Assembly: GCA_002383165.1 (NCBI GenBank)
Contig: DFXK01000006.1
Coordinates: forward strand, 54,028 to 118,027
DNA: 64,000 nt
Origin: Flavobacteriales bacterium UBA4110
Lineage (GTDB): Bacteria > Bacteroidota > Bacteroidia > Flavobacteriales > Weeksellaceae
Direction: 5' to 3'
Shown here: in pieces, positions 26,870 to 35,292 of the stretch
Position numbering within the stretch: position 1 is the first letter of the stretch
Layout: every line of letters begins with the position of its first letter
Program-made: the position numbers and the translations under genes
The notes under the pieces: generated by a model
Told to the model about the DNA's origin: nothing
Seen by the model: only the letters and a program-made list of their open reading frames with translations
Database searches by the model: none

Positions 26870-28036
26870 ATGAAAGGTCTTAATTTTCTAAAACGCATCA
26901 ATAGCTGGGTCGTATATTTTATAATGACTGCTATTGTCTTTGGAATTACAGTTTCATCTTTCCTGATGATAGATCAATTGCGTAAACAGGAGATTCAGAA
27001 AATCAATCTGATTGCAACAGCGCTCAAGGCTTACACAGACGATGAAATTTCTGCCGATCCGAAAATCCAAGAGTTGTATCTTGCTGTGATGCAGGATAAT
27101 ACCAATCTTCCAATAGTAGTAACAGACAAAAAGAAAAATCCGATTTTCCAGGCTAATATTCCTCCAACTATAGAACAAGACTCAATAAAGCTGAAAAACC
27201 TGATCAGCAAAATGGAGAATTCTTATGAGCCTTTCGTTGTAGAACTGCCCTCCGGTCAAAATCAGTATATTTATTACGATAATTCAGATTTGCTGAATTA
27301 TTTTCGATATTATCCATACATTTTAGCCTTATTCATCGGCGCCTATTTGCTTTTTTCTTTTTGGTTTCTGAGAACACTTAAAAAAACCGACGAAGGTTTT
27401 GTTTGGGCAGGTTTGGCAAAGGAAACGGCGCATCAGATTGGAACGCCCTTGTCATCAATGATTGGTTGGGTAGAAATTATGAAGCTTGAAGATGAAAATA
27501 GTTTAGGCGTAAAAGAACTGGAGATGGACGTCAATCGTCTCAAAACCATTTCTGAACGTTTTTCTAAAATAGGTTCCATTCCCGAACTGACGGATCTTGA
27601 TATCAATACAACAATTCAGCAAAACTTTGATTACCTGAAAAAAAGAATTTCAACAAAGGTCAATTTTACGTTGAGAAAAACATACGAGCCGGTTTTGGTG
27701 CCACACAGCCGGATTCTGATGAGTTGGGTGATTGAAAATCTCGTAAAAAATGCAGTAGATGCAATGAAAGGCGAAGGGAAACTGGAATTGTCACTTTATA
27801 AAAAGAACAAAAATGTCTATATTGACGTGACCGATACAGGAAGCGGAATGACAAAACAACAAATCCGAAATGCTTTCAAACCTGGATTTTCTACCAAAAA
27901 ACGGGGTTGGGGTTTAGGATTATCTTTGACGAAAAGAGTAGTGTCGGAATATCATAATGGCGAAGTTCGAATTGCAAGTTCCGAGCTTGGAAAAGGAACA
28001 ACTTTTAGGATTATTTTGAAGGAAGCGCAGAAGTAA
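26870..28036 (+). CDS. membrane sensor histidine kinase
   Basis: 388 residues. TM1 about 13-35, extracytoplasmic domain 36-147, TM2 about 148-170. The transmitter has H188 in GLAKETAHQIGTPLSSMIGW (a QIGTPLSS H-box typical of Bacteroidota), N-box ENLVKNAVDAM, G1 DTGSGM, and RGWGLGLSLTKRVV. No response regulator is adjacent, so it is an orphan kinase here. A dispersed repeat separates it from the helicase gene. Confidence 0.93.
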   Translation: MKGLNFLKRINSWVVYFIMTAIVFGITVSSFLMIDQLRKQEIQKINLIATALKAYTDDEISADPKIQELYLAVMQDNTNLPIVVTDKKKNPIFQANIPPTIEQDSIKLKNLISKMENSYEPFVVELPSGQNQYIYYDNSDLLNYFRYYPYILALFIGAYLLFSFWFLRTLKKTDEGFVWAGLAKETAHQIGTPLSSMIGWVEIMKLEDENSLGVKELEMDVNRLKTISERFSKIGSIPELTDLDINTTIQQNFDYLKKRISTKVNFTLRKTYEPVLVPHSRILMSWVIENLVKNAVDAMKGEGKLELSLYKKNKNVYIDVTDTGSGMTKQQIRNAFKPGFSTKKRGWGLGLSLTKRVVSEYHNGEVRIASSELGKGTTFRIILKEAQK

Positions 28037-28056
28037 TCTTATAATTAATTTTATAA

Positions 28057-28141
28057 TTTGGGCAGCTTAATCCGCCTTCCGCTCCCAATCTTTTCACTTC
28101 ACTTCGTTGCGTAAAAAGGATTTCCGCTCAAGTCGGGCTGC
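28057..28141. repeat. dispersed imperfect palindrome, GGGCAGC...GGGCTGC family, copy 1
   Basis: Starts TTTGGGCAGCTTAATCCGCC and ends CGCTCAAGTCGGGCTGC; GCAGC and GCTGC pair as outer stem. An internal palindrome is CTTTTCAC...GTAAAAAGG. Other copies are at 40544, 46871 and 51773, all between genes. Confidence 0.8.
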
Positions 28142-28193
28142 GTGTAATTCAACTCTTACAAAAAGTTATTCAAAAGCTTGATTTCAAAATCCA

Positions 28194-28201
28194 TATCTTT
28201 G
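28194..28201 (+). promoter_or_regulatory. -7 element (TATCTTTG) 5 bases from the helicase start codon
   Basis: The final G is 5 bases before the A of ATG at 28206. Transcription would begin at or next to the start codon, giving a leaderless or near-leaderless mRNA. Confidence 0.55.
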
Positions 28202-28205
28202 CAAA

Positions 28206-29558
28206 ATGAATAAGACCACTTTTGCAGATTTCGATTTACCGGAAAAGATTCTCGATGTTTTAGCTGACCTCAATCTTTTTGAGCCAACTCCGATTCAGGA
28301 AAAAAGTTTGAAACCAATCCTTTCAGGTCGTGATGTGATGGGAATTGCACAGACCGGAACCGGAAAAACTTTGGCTTATCTGCTTCCTGTTCTCAAAACT
28401 TGGAAATACAATAAAACCGGCAATCCAACGGTTTTGGTTCTTGTTCCTACAAGAGAATTGGTGGTTCAGGTAACAGAAGTTCTCGAAAAACTGACAGAAA
28501 ATCTTACTTCAAGAGTGATTGGTGTTTATGGAGGAAAAAACATCAATACACAAAAGTTGTTATTCAATGACGGTTGTGATATTTTGGTTGGAACGCCTGG
28601 TCGTGTTATGGATTTGTCTATTGATAATGCCATTTCTCTAAGAGAAGTTAACAAATTAATCATTGATGAGTTTGATGAAATGCTGAATCTTGGTTTCCGT
28701 CCTCAGCTGACGCACATCTTCGAAATGATGAAAGAAAAGAGACAAAACATCCTTTTCTCAGCAACAATGACCGAAGCGCTGGACGAAATATTGAACGAAT
28801 ATTTCGCTTCTCCAATCGAGATTTCTTTGGCAAGGTCAGGAACACCTTTGGAAAAGATTGCACAGACTGCAATTCCAGTAGATAATTTCAATACAAAATT
28901 GAATCTATTGATTCATCTTTTGAAAACAGAAGATAACCTAGAGAAGATTTTGATTTTCGCAAATAATAAAAAACACGCGGATTTAATTTTCGATAAATTG
29001 AATGTTGAGTTTCCTGATGAATTTGGTGTAATCCATTCCAACAAATCTCAGAATTTCCGTTTAAGAGTGATGCAGGAATTCAGCAATGAAGAATTGCGCG
29101 GCGTGATTACGACGGATATTATGGCGAGAGGTTTGGATATTCCGGATATTTCCCACGTTTTCAATTTTGAAGTTCCTGAAGTTCCTGAACAATACATCCA
29201 CAGGATCGGTAGAACAGGTCGTGCGGACAAAGACGGAATCGCAGTGACTTTCTACACTAAAAAAGAAGAAGCGCAACTTCTTGACATCGAATTGTTGATG
29301 GACAAAGACATTGCAAAATCTGAATTCCCAGAAGAAGTAACCATTTCAAAAGTCAAAATTGCTTCTGAACAGGATGAAGTAAAAATGAAATTCCTTACAA
29401 CTGCAAAGCTCAACGAAGGCGAATCTGCATTCCACGAGAAGAAAGATAAGAACAAGAAAATCAATCTTGGCGGACCAAGCAAGCGAAAAGCACCAAAGAA
29501 GTTTGGAGCGAATAGAGCTCAGCAAAAACAAAAATCCAAAGCGAAGAGAAAGAAATAA
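28206..29558 (+). CDS. DEAD-box ATP-dependent RNA helicase
   Basis: 450 residues with all helicase motifs: Q motif (LFEPTPIQEKSL), motif I AQTGTGKT, Ia PTRELVVQV, Ib TPGRVMD, II written DEFD rather than DEAD (IIDEFDEMLNLGF), III SAT, IV ILIFANNKKHAD, V GVITTDIMARGLDIPDI and VI HRIGRTGR. The C-terminal tail is Lys/Arg-rich (KRKAPKKFGANRAQQKQKSK), an RNA-binding type extension as in RhlE-like and cold-shock helicases. Probable role in ribosome assembly or mRNA turnover. It has its own terminator. Confidence 0.95.
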   Translation: MNKTTFADFDLPEKILDVLADLNLFEPTPIQEKSLKPILSGRDVMGIAQTGTGKTLAYLLPVLKTWKYNKTGNPTVLVLVPTRELVVQVTEVLEKLTENLTSRVIGVYGGKNINTQKLLFNDGCDILVGTPGRVMDLSIDNAISLREVNKLIIDEFDEMLNLGFRPQLTHIFEMMKEKRQNILFSATMTEALDEILNEYFASPIEISLARSGTPLEKIAQTAIPVDNFNTKLNLLIHLLKTEDNLEKILIFANNKKHADLIFDKLNVEFPDEFGVIHSNKSQNFRLRVMQEFSNEELRGVITTDIMARGLDIPDISHVFNFEVPEVPEQYIHRIGRTGRADKDGIAVTFYTKKEEAQLLDIELLMDKDIAKSEFPEEVTISKVKIASEQDEVKMKFLTTAKLNEGESAFHEKKDKNKKINLGGPSKRKAPKKFGANRAQQKQKSKAKRKK

Positions 29559-29590
29559 AAAAAGAGATTCCAATTTTGGAATCTCTTTTT
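29559..29590. terminator. terminator after the helicase gene
   Basis: AAAGAGATTCCAA and TTGGAATCTCTTT arms beginning 2 bases after the helicase stop, ending in TTTTTCTTT. Lies between convergent genes and is A-rich on the other side, so it may serve both. Confidence 0.9.
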
Positions 29591-29607
29591 CTTTATAATG
29601 TAATTTT

Positions 29608-30918
29608 TTAACTTCTTATCCACTTCCAAATCTCCTTCAACGTTGCTTTGTTGCCGTACATCAAAATCCCAACCCGATAGATTTTCGAAGCAATAAAAAC
29701 CATTAATAGAGTAGAAGCAATCAAAAGGAAAATCGATAACAAAATCTGCCAAAGCGGAACACCAAACGGAATTCTCGCAATCATCGCAACTGGCGAAGTA
29801 AATGGAATAATCGACAGCCAAAAAGCCATTGGTCCATCCGGATTATTCATAATAGTGAAACTTCCGTAAAGTCCTAACATCAACGGAACAATCGCAAACA
29901 TTGTGAATTGCTGAGTTTCCGTTTCATTATCAACCGCACTTCCAATCGCTGCGTACATCGAGCTGTAAAAGATGTATCCAAACAAAAAGAAAAACACAAA
30001 AACGCTGATGATTCCTACATAATTCATATCCAAGAGAATATGAGAAACTTCAGTAGCAATTTGCTGAAAATCCATATTTTTCATTATCTCGCTTTGTTCT
30101 GCTGGCATATTTTTTTGCATCGCAGCAAATCCTGTATTAAGGAAAAGTGCAGCAGTCACAGACATCGCAATCCAAATAATAAACTGTGTCAAAGCCACCA
30201 AAGTCACACCCAAGATTTTTCCCATCATTAACTCAAAAGGTTTTACGGACGAAATGATGATTTCCACAACACGGTTGTTTTTCTCTTCCAAAACACTTCG
30301 CATCACACGAACACCATAAATAATGATGAACATAAAAACCACATACATCAACCCGAAACTCAATGCGGTTTTGATTCCGAAAGCCATATCACTTTCTGGT
30401 CGGTCACTTTCCGTTACATTTTGAGAAATGATTTTGAAACTTTTATCAAGATTCACAATTCTGTCTTCGGAGATTCCAAGCATTTTGATTTTTTCCTTTT
30501 TCAAAATATTGCTTAGGTCAGAAGAAATAGCAACTTTCGTATCAACGCCTATTTTTTTATTAGTCAATAGTTTAGTTCCATTTTCCAGCGCATCAAAATT
30601 CTTGTCTTTCAGTTCCGGAATGATGAGGATTCCGTCCGAACCTTTCAGTTCTTTCAGGTTTTTAACCAAAGCATTTTCCGTATTAGTTGGCACAAAAGTA
30701 TAAGTAATATCTTTCGTCGATTTCAATTGTCCGGCAAAAATTCCGCTTTTGTCAACCACTTCAAACTTGTATTCCGCTTCGTTGGCTTTGAACATAAAAC
30801 CTATCAAAGCACCAAATCCGATAATCATCAGCGGCGCCAAAAGTGTCAGAATAATAAAAGATTTTTTCTTAACCTGCGTCAGAAACTCTCTTTTTGTTAT
30901 GAGGAATATATTTTTCAT
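29608..30918 (-). CDS. ABC-2 type exporter permease (NatB-like)
   Basis: 436 residues. N-terminal MKNIFLITKREFLTQVKKKSFIILTLLAPLMIIGFGALIGF is the typical NatB/ABC-2 start with TM1; a large extracytoplasmic domain (about 45-180) is followed by five TMs in the C-terminal half (FGLMYVVFMFIIIYGVRVMRSVLEEKNNRVVEIIISSVKPFELMMGKILGV ...). EEKNNRVVEIIISS is a strong family motif. Works with the ATPase encoded just upstream (31041-31946); a repeat lies in the 122-base gap. Substrate unknown. Confidence 0.9.
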   Translation of the reverse strand: MKNIFLITKREFLTQVKKKSFIILTLLAPLMIIGFGALIGFMFKANEAEYKFEVVDKSGIFAGQLKSTKDITYTFVPTNTENALVKNLKELKGSDGILIIPELKDKNFDALENGTKLLTNKKIGVDTKVAISSDLSNILKKEKIKMLGISEDRIVNLDKSFKIISQNVTESDRPESDMAFGIKTALSFGLMYVVFMFIIIYGVRVMRSVLEEKNNRVVEIIISSVKPFELMMGKILGVTLVALTQFIIWIAMSVTAALFLNTGFAAMQKNMPAEQSEIMKNMDFQQIATEVSHILLDMNYVGIISVFVFFFLFGYIFYSSMYAAIGSAVDNETETQQFTMFAIVPLMLGLYGSFTIMNNPDGPMAFWLSIIPFTSPVAMIARIPFGVPLWQILLSIFLLIASTLLMVFIASKIYRVGILMYGNKATLKEIWKWIRS

Positions 30919-30964
30919 TATAAAATTTAAAGATTAAAAAAATGAACTTTTGCTGAGCGAAGCG

Positions 30965-31020
30965 CCTTTGCGAACCTTAAAAACGTTGAGTTGGCAAAAA
31001 AACTTTGCGAGCTTTGCGTT
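30965..31020. repeat. dispersed TTTGCG-bounded repeat, copy 1
   Basis: CCTTTGCGAACCTTAAAAACG ... AACTTTGCGAGCTTTGCGTT. Related copies are at 32328 and 47541, and a diverged one near 25822. Lies between the ATPase and permease genes of an ABC exporter. Confidence 0.7.
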
Positions 31021-31040
31021 CAAACAAAATCAGTTATCAA

Positions 31041-31946
31041 TTATGACTTCACTGCATTAATGAAAACCTCATTCATACTCGGGATTTTCTCGTTAAAGGT
31101 TCTTATCGTTCCGGTTTTCAGAAGGTCTTGCAAAAGGATTGTTTGATTCTCTGTGTTTTTCAACTCAAAATTGAATAAACCATTCGCTGTTCCTATCGTT
31201 TCGATTTGGTATTTTCTCGTCAGTTCTTCCAGATTTTCAGAATTTACATCAGACAAAACCACAGAAAAAACATTCTGCTTAAATTTCTCCCTTACATCAA
31301 AAACTTTCCCGTCCAGAACTTTCTTAGAATTGTTAATCAGCGCTACAAAATCACACATTTCCTCCACACTTTCCATTCGGTGAGTTGAGAGGATGATTGT
31401 CGTTCCCTCATTTTTAAGACGGATGATTTGGTCTTTGATAAGGTTAGCATTCACAGGGTCAAAACCAGAAAAAGGCTCATCCAGAATCAACAGTTTTGGG
31501 CGATGCAAAACCGTCACCACAAACTGGATTTTCTGCGCCATTCCTTTGGAAAGTTCGCTCAGTTTTTTCTTCCACCATTGGTCGATATTCAGTTGCTCGA
31601 ACCAGAATTTCGCTTGCGAAAGCGCTTCCTGACGGGACATTCCTTTCAGTTCTCCAAAATACAAAAGTTGGTCGCCCACCGTCATATTCTTGTAAAGACC
31701 ACGTTCTTCCGGCATATAACCGATGTTTTTGATATGTTCCGGATTCAGTTTTTGGCCGTCAATCCAAACATTTCCTTCGTCGGCTTGAGTGATTTGATTA
31801 ATGATTCGGATAAACGATGTTTTTCCAGCGCCATTCGGACCCAAAAGCCCATAGATACTCGCAGTTGGGACTTCAATCGAAAAGTCCTGCAGCGCTATTT
31901 TCTTCCCGGCGTTGTATGTTTTTTTGATATTTTCTGCTTTCAGCAT
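31041..31946 (-). CDS. ABC exporter ATP-binding protein (NatA-like)
   Basis: 301 residues. Walker A LLGPNGAGKTSF, Q-loop region GYMPEERGLYKNM, signature LSKGMAQKIQF (degenerate LSGGQ, typical of the DrrA/NatA class), Walker B LLILDEPFSGFDPVN, switch STHRMESVEEM, and the C-terminal DUF4162-like domain. The first gene of the pair with the ABC-2 permease. GYMPEERGLY is characteristic of this subfamily. Confidence 0.93.
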   Translation of the reverse strand: MLKAENIKKTYNAGKKIALQDFSIEVPTASIYGLLGPNGAGKTSFIRIINQITQADEGNVWIDGQKLNPEHIKNIGYMPEERGLYKNMTVGDQLLYFGELKGMSRQEALSQAKFWFEQLNIDQWWKKKLSELSKGMAQKIQFVVTVLHRPKLLILDEPFSGFDPVNANLIKDQIIRLKNEGTTIILSTHRMESVEEMCDFVALINNSKKVLDGKVFDVREKFKQNVFSVVLSDVNSENLEELTRKYQIETIGTANGLFNFELKNTENQTILLQDLLKTGTIRTFNEKIPSMNEVFINAVKS

Positions 31947-32027
31947 ACAGATTTTTTTTATTTTTTTTTAGGAGCAACAAGATTGGTCCTTCGGTTCACT
32001 ATTCCAACCCGCTTTCCGTTGCAATCT

Positions 32028-32082
32028 GTCATTGCGAGGAACGAAGCAATCTCATCATATAGATGTTTTGTCGCTCGCAATG
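32028..32082. repeat. dispersed repeat with GTCATTGCGAG...CTCGCAATG inverted ends
   Basis: CATTGCGAG (32030-32038) pairs with CTCGCAATG (32074-32082); the internal text GAACGAAGCAATCTC is a phrase also seen, changed, at 9993 and 46911. It sits in the 506-base gap 31947-32452, which otherwise holds the TTTGCG repeat at 32328 and the mvaD promoter element; no gene is supported there. Confidence 0.7.
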
Positions 32083-32327
32083 CCAGGATTTCCACTACAA
32101 AACGAAGTTTCGACGATTCCTCTGATAAATATATTAGAAGAGTCAATCGGGGCTATGTTGAGGTTTCGTCTTTCTTTTCAACGTTTTTTGAAACCGCACA
32201 AAATTAGTTTAAAAAAGACAAAAATGTTACAGAATACGAAATTCAAAATATGATATTAATTTTTTGATGAGAACCAGCGTCTTTATCTCATAGTTTATTA
32301 TTTTTAAAGGAATCGATGAATCGGCGA

Positions 32328-32386
32328 TTTGCGAACCTTAAAAATGTTTTCAATAATTTCAAAAATCTTTGCAGACTTTGCGTTCA
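32328..32386. repeat. dispersed TTTGCG-bounded repeat, copy 2
   Basis: TTTGCGAACCTTAAAAATG, then TTCAATAATTTCAAAAATC and TTTGCAGACTTTGCGTT. Nearly the same text occurs at 47541-47599. Lies 67 bases before the mvaD start. Confidence 0.75.
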
Positions 32387-32413
32387 TAATTCCAAAGTCG
32401 AATTTAAAATAAT

Positions 32414-32421
32414 TAAATTTG
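32414..32421 (+). promoter_or_regulatory. -7 element (TAAATTTG) for mvaD
   Basis: TAAATTTGC, 32 bases before the mvaD ATG. No TTG at 17-23 bases. Confidence 0.45.
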
Positions 32422-32452
32422 CGGAACAAAGCAATTCGCTAAAATCCAAACT

Positions 32453-33508
32453 ATGACTCAAGAATTTTTGGGAAATTCACAATTCCAGATATCCAATCAA
32501 CTCGTTTCCGCAAGCTGTCCTTCCAATATTGCACTCATCAAATATTGGGGAAAATACGAAAATCAAATTCCGGCCAATCCAAGTATCAGCTATACTTTGA
32601 ACCATTGCAGAACCAACACGACGATGGAGTTTTTTGCTGGAGAAGACTTTTCTGTACAGACTTTTTTGGCAGGAAATGAAGAGAAAAAATTCGCTGAGAA
32701 AATTGAAAAATATTTCAAAAACATCGAGCAATATCTGCCTTGGGTTCTGAAAGGAAAATATATCATTAAAACCGAAAATACATTTCCCCACAGTTCAGGA
32801 ATCGCAAGTTCAGCTTCCGGTTTTGGAGCGATTGCAAAATGTCTGATGAGTTTAGATGAAATTTTCACTAAAAATTCGGATGACAATTTTAAAACCAAAA
32901 AAGAAAGCTTTTTGGCAAGATTAGGAAGCGGAAGTGCTTGCAGAAGTCTTTATGAAGGTTTGGTTGTTTGGGGAAAAACTGAAGAAGTGGAAGGTAGTTC
33001 AGATTTGTTTGCAGTTCCTTATAATAATGACGAAATCCATCCGATTTTCAAAAACTTCAATGATTGGGTTTTACTGATTCACGAAGGTCAAAAATCGGTT
33101 TCTTCAACCGTTGGTCACGGTTTGATGAACACCAATCCTTATGCAGAAAGACGTTTCCAGGAAGCGCACGAGAATTTTACCAAACTGAAAACGATTCTTT
33201 CATCCGGCGATATGGAAGGTTTCATCAAATTGGTTGAACACGAAGCACTGACACTTCACGCAATGATGATGATGAGTGACCCTGCTTTCATTTTGATGCA
33301 AACAGGAACTTTGCAAGTCATTAATAAAATTTGGGAATTTAGAAAAATTACTGGTTTAGCTTTATTTTTCACATTAGACGCTGGAGCCAACGTTCATCTT
33401 CTTTTCCCAAATGATATCGACAACGACAGAATTACAGATTTTATCAAAACAGAACTCATTCCATTGACGCAGAAAGGTGGAGTAGTGAAAGATGTAATGA
33501 GGTTTTAA
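32453..33508 (+). CDS. mvaD: diphosphomevalonate decarboxylase
   Basis: Last step of the mevalonate route to isopentenyl diphosphate: ATP-dependent decarboxylation of mevalonate diphosphate. 351 residues, GHMP kinase fold. Seen: SCPSNIALIKYWGKY, NPSISYTLNHCRTNTTMEF, the phosphate-binding HSSGIASSASGFGA, RLGSGSACRSLYEGLVVWG, and the catalytic-Asp region ALFFTLDAGANVHLLF. Flavobacteriia use the mevalonate pathway, which fits. It leads a run with the metallo-beta-lactamase and VOC genes. Confidence 0.96.
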   Translation: MTQEFLGNSQFQISNQLVSASCPSNIALIKYWGKYENQIPANPSISYTLNHCRTNTTMEFFAGEDFSVQTFLAGNEEKKFAEKIEKYFKNIEQYLPWVLKGKYIIKTENTFPHSSGIASSASGFGAIAKCLMSLDEIFTKNSDDNFKTKKESFLARLGSGSACRSLYEGLVVWGKTEEVEGSSDLFAVPYNNDEIHPIFKNFNDWVLLIHEGQKSVSSTVGHGLMNTNPYAERRFQEAHENFTKLKTILSSGDMEGFIKLVEHEALTLHAMMMMSDPAFILMQTGTLQVINKIWEFRKITGLALFFTLDAGANVHLLFPNDIDNDRITDFIKTELIPLTQKGGVVKDVMRF

Positions 33509-33585
33509 TTTTTTGTAAAATGTATTTTGTACAAAGTAAAATGTACTTAATACTTTATACATTGGACTTTATACAGAAAATAATT

Positions 33586-34452
33586 ATGAAAAAACTCACA
33601 ATATTATTTCTACTAATCGTTGCTTTCATTGGAAATGCACAAACCGTGACAGAACCGAAAAACAATCCTGAAAAATGGTCACAACCTTATGAGCCGTTTA
33701 GAATTGTTGGGAATTTGTATTATGTCGGGACTTATGATTTGGCGTCTTATCTTATTGTTACCAACAAAGGAAATATCCTTATTAATACAGGTTTAGCCGA
33801 TTCTTATCCTCAAATCAAAGCTAATATAGAGAAGTTAGGATTCAAATATAAAGACATCAAAATTTTGACTTTGACTCAGGCACATTTTGACCATATGGGA
33901 GCAATGGCTGATATAAAAACTGATACTGGCGCAAAACTGTATGTTGACGAAGCTGAATTAGCAGAACTGAAATCTGGTGGAAAATCTGATTATGAATTAG
34001 GGAAATATGGCGTAACTTTTAAACCATTAACGCCTGATTTTCTTTTGAAAAATAATGATAAAATCAAATTAGGAAATACAACTTTGACTTTACTTCATCA
34101 TCCCGGTCACACAAAAGGTTCTTGCAGTTTTATTTTCGAAACCAAAGATAAAGACAGAATCTATAAAGTTTTGATTGCAAATATGCCGTCTATTATTATC
34201 GACCACAAATTTTCTGATGTTCACACTTATCCAAATATGCAGAAAGATTATGCTTATACTTTGGATGCGATGAAAAAATTAGATTTTGATGTTTGGGTCA
34301 CTTCACACGCAAGCCAGTTTGATTTGCACGAAAAACGTAAATCTGGAGATGCTTACAATCCAAAAGTGTTTATGGATAAAGAGAATTACATCAAACAACT
34401 GAAGGAATTGGAAACTGATTATTTGGAAAAATTGAAAGAGGAATCAAAATAA
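33586..34452 (+). CDS. subclass B3 metallo-beta-lactamase, GOB-like
   Basis: Periplasmic zinc beta-lactamase, 288 residues from MKKLTILFLL (signal peptide ends near residue 19, GNAQ). The metal motif is TQAHFDH (Q98, H100, D102, H103) with H175 in HPGHTKGS and H241 in TSHASQFDLHEK. Gln instead of the first His is the hallmark of the GOB type described in Elizabethkingia; VGNLYYVGTYDLASYLIVT, GKYGVTFKP, LTLLHHPGHTKGSCSFIFETK and IANMPS also match GOB as I remember it. An earlier in-frame ATG at 33520 is within AT-rich repeat text and would bury the signal peptide. Carbapenem hydrolysis is expected for the family but not shown here. Confidence 0.92.
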   Translation: MKKLTILFLLIVAFIGNAQTVTEPKNNPEKWSQPYEPFRIVGNLYYVGTYDLASYLIVTNKGNILINTGLADSYPQIKANIEKLGFKYKDIKILTLTQAHFDHMGAMADIKTDTGAKLYVDEAELAELKSGGKSDYELGKYGVTFKPLTPDFLLKNNDKIKLGNTTLTLLHHPGHTKGSCSFIFETKDKDRIYKVLIANMPSIIIDHKFSDVHTYPNMQKDYAYTLDAMKKLDFDVWVTSHASQFDLHEKRKSGDAYNPKVFMDKENYIKQLKELETDYLEKLKEESK

Positions 34453-34458
34453 AATAAA

Positions 34459-34836
34459 ATGCAAATCCATCACATCGCCATCATTTGTTCCAATTACGAA
34501 ATTTCTAAAAAATTCTATACAGAAGTTTTAGGACTTAATATCAATCGAGAAGTTTATCGCGAAGAGAGACATTCTTACAAACTTGATTTAGCAATCGGTG
34601 AACATTATGTTATCGAATTGTTTTCTTTCCCGAATCCGCCAGCTCGACCTTCAAGACCGGAAAGTTGTGGACTTCGACATATCGCTTTTTCAGTTGAAAA
34701 TATAGAAGAAAAAAGAAACGAATTAATTTCAAAAGGATTAGAATGCGAAGAAATCAGAATTGATGAATTTACGGATAAGAAATTCTTCTTTACAACTGAT
34801 CCTGATAATTTACCTTTAGAATTTTATGAAAATTAA
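34459..34836 (+). CDS. VOC family protein (glyoxalase/YaeR-like)
   Basis: 125 residues with two beta-alpha-beta-beta-beta modules. MQIHHIAIICSNYEISKKFYTEVLGLNINREVYREERHSYKLDL and the second half LRHIAFSVENIEEKRNELISKGLE ... FFTTDPDNLPLEFYE give metal ligands His5, Glu (IELF), His in LRHIAF and Glu in LEFYE. Similar to YaeR/SMU1112c-type dioxygenase-superfamily proteins; activity unknown. Six bases after the metallo-beta-lactamase gene. Confidence 0.85.
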   Translation: MQIHHIAIICSNYEISKKFYTEVLGLNINREVYREERHSYKLDLAIGEHYVIELFSFPNPPARPSRPESCGLRHIAFSVENIEEKRNELISKGLECEEIRIDEFTDKKFFFTTDPDNLPLEFYEN

Positions 34837-34905
34837 ACTTGAGATAATAGACGGATAGATAAAAGACTTTGAAACCATTTATCATTCATCAATTATCATT
34901 TATAA

Positions 34906-35292
34906 TCAATGTGCGTAACCAGTTAGAAAACTTACAACCATAATTGTCAAAACAATGAGAGAAATGATAACATAAGTGTAATCTTTTTCTTTCAAATATC
35001 CGATTAACGCAAAGATAATTCTAACCAATGGAGTCAGGATTAGAAACAAAATTCCCAACTGAATAATGGCCATTCCTTCACCTTTCATAAGTGAGCTCCA
35101 AAAACTCCCCCATACCTTTTCTGATGAGTCGCCCATTTCCAATAGATTGTATTTTCTTGGCATTTTGAAACCTTCGGTAAACAGTTTGATAAAACCAACA
35201 AGTGATGTCACGACAGAGAGTAGTACCCCCAGTCGCAGCAGATTGCCAACAGAACGGTTCAGGTCTACATCGGTAAATGGTCTGGTTCTCAT
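34906..35292 (-). CDS. DUF1634 membrane protein
   Basis: 128 residues with three hydrophobic segments (LLRLGVLLSVVTSLVGFIKL; IIQLGILFLILTPLVRIIFALIGYL; VIISLIVLTIMVVSFLTGYAH). The first, RSVGNLLRLGVLLS, and the central HR-type segment fit DUF1634, which is commonly encoded beside TauE/SafE permeases. Its start overlaps the stop of the TauE/SafE gene by one base, so the two are translationally coupled and probably form one transporter. Confidence 0.82.
   Translation of the reverse strand: MRTRPFTDVDLNRSVGNLLRLGVLLSVVTSLVGFIKLFTEGFKMPRKYNLLEMGDSSEKVWGSFWSSLMKGEGMAIIQLGILFLILTPLVRIIFALIGYLKEKDYTYVIISLIVLTIMVVSFLTGYAH

Noticed and set aside
31428..32207. 259-codon plus-strand ORF opposite the NatA-like ATPase gene
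   Set aside because: It is antisense to a clear ABC ATPase with all motifs and then runs through dispersed repeats; composition is Phe/Arg-rich nonsense and there is no domain.
33520..33585. Upstream in-frame extension of the metallo-beta-lactamase
   Set aside because: The 22 extra residues come from AT-rich repeat text (TGTAAAATGTATTTTGTAC-like) and would place the signal peptide internally.
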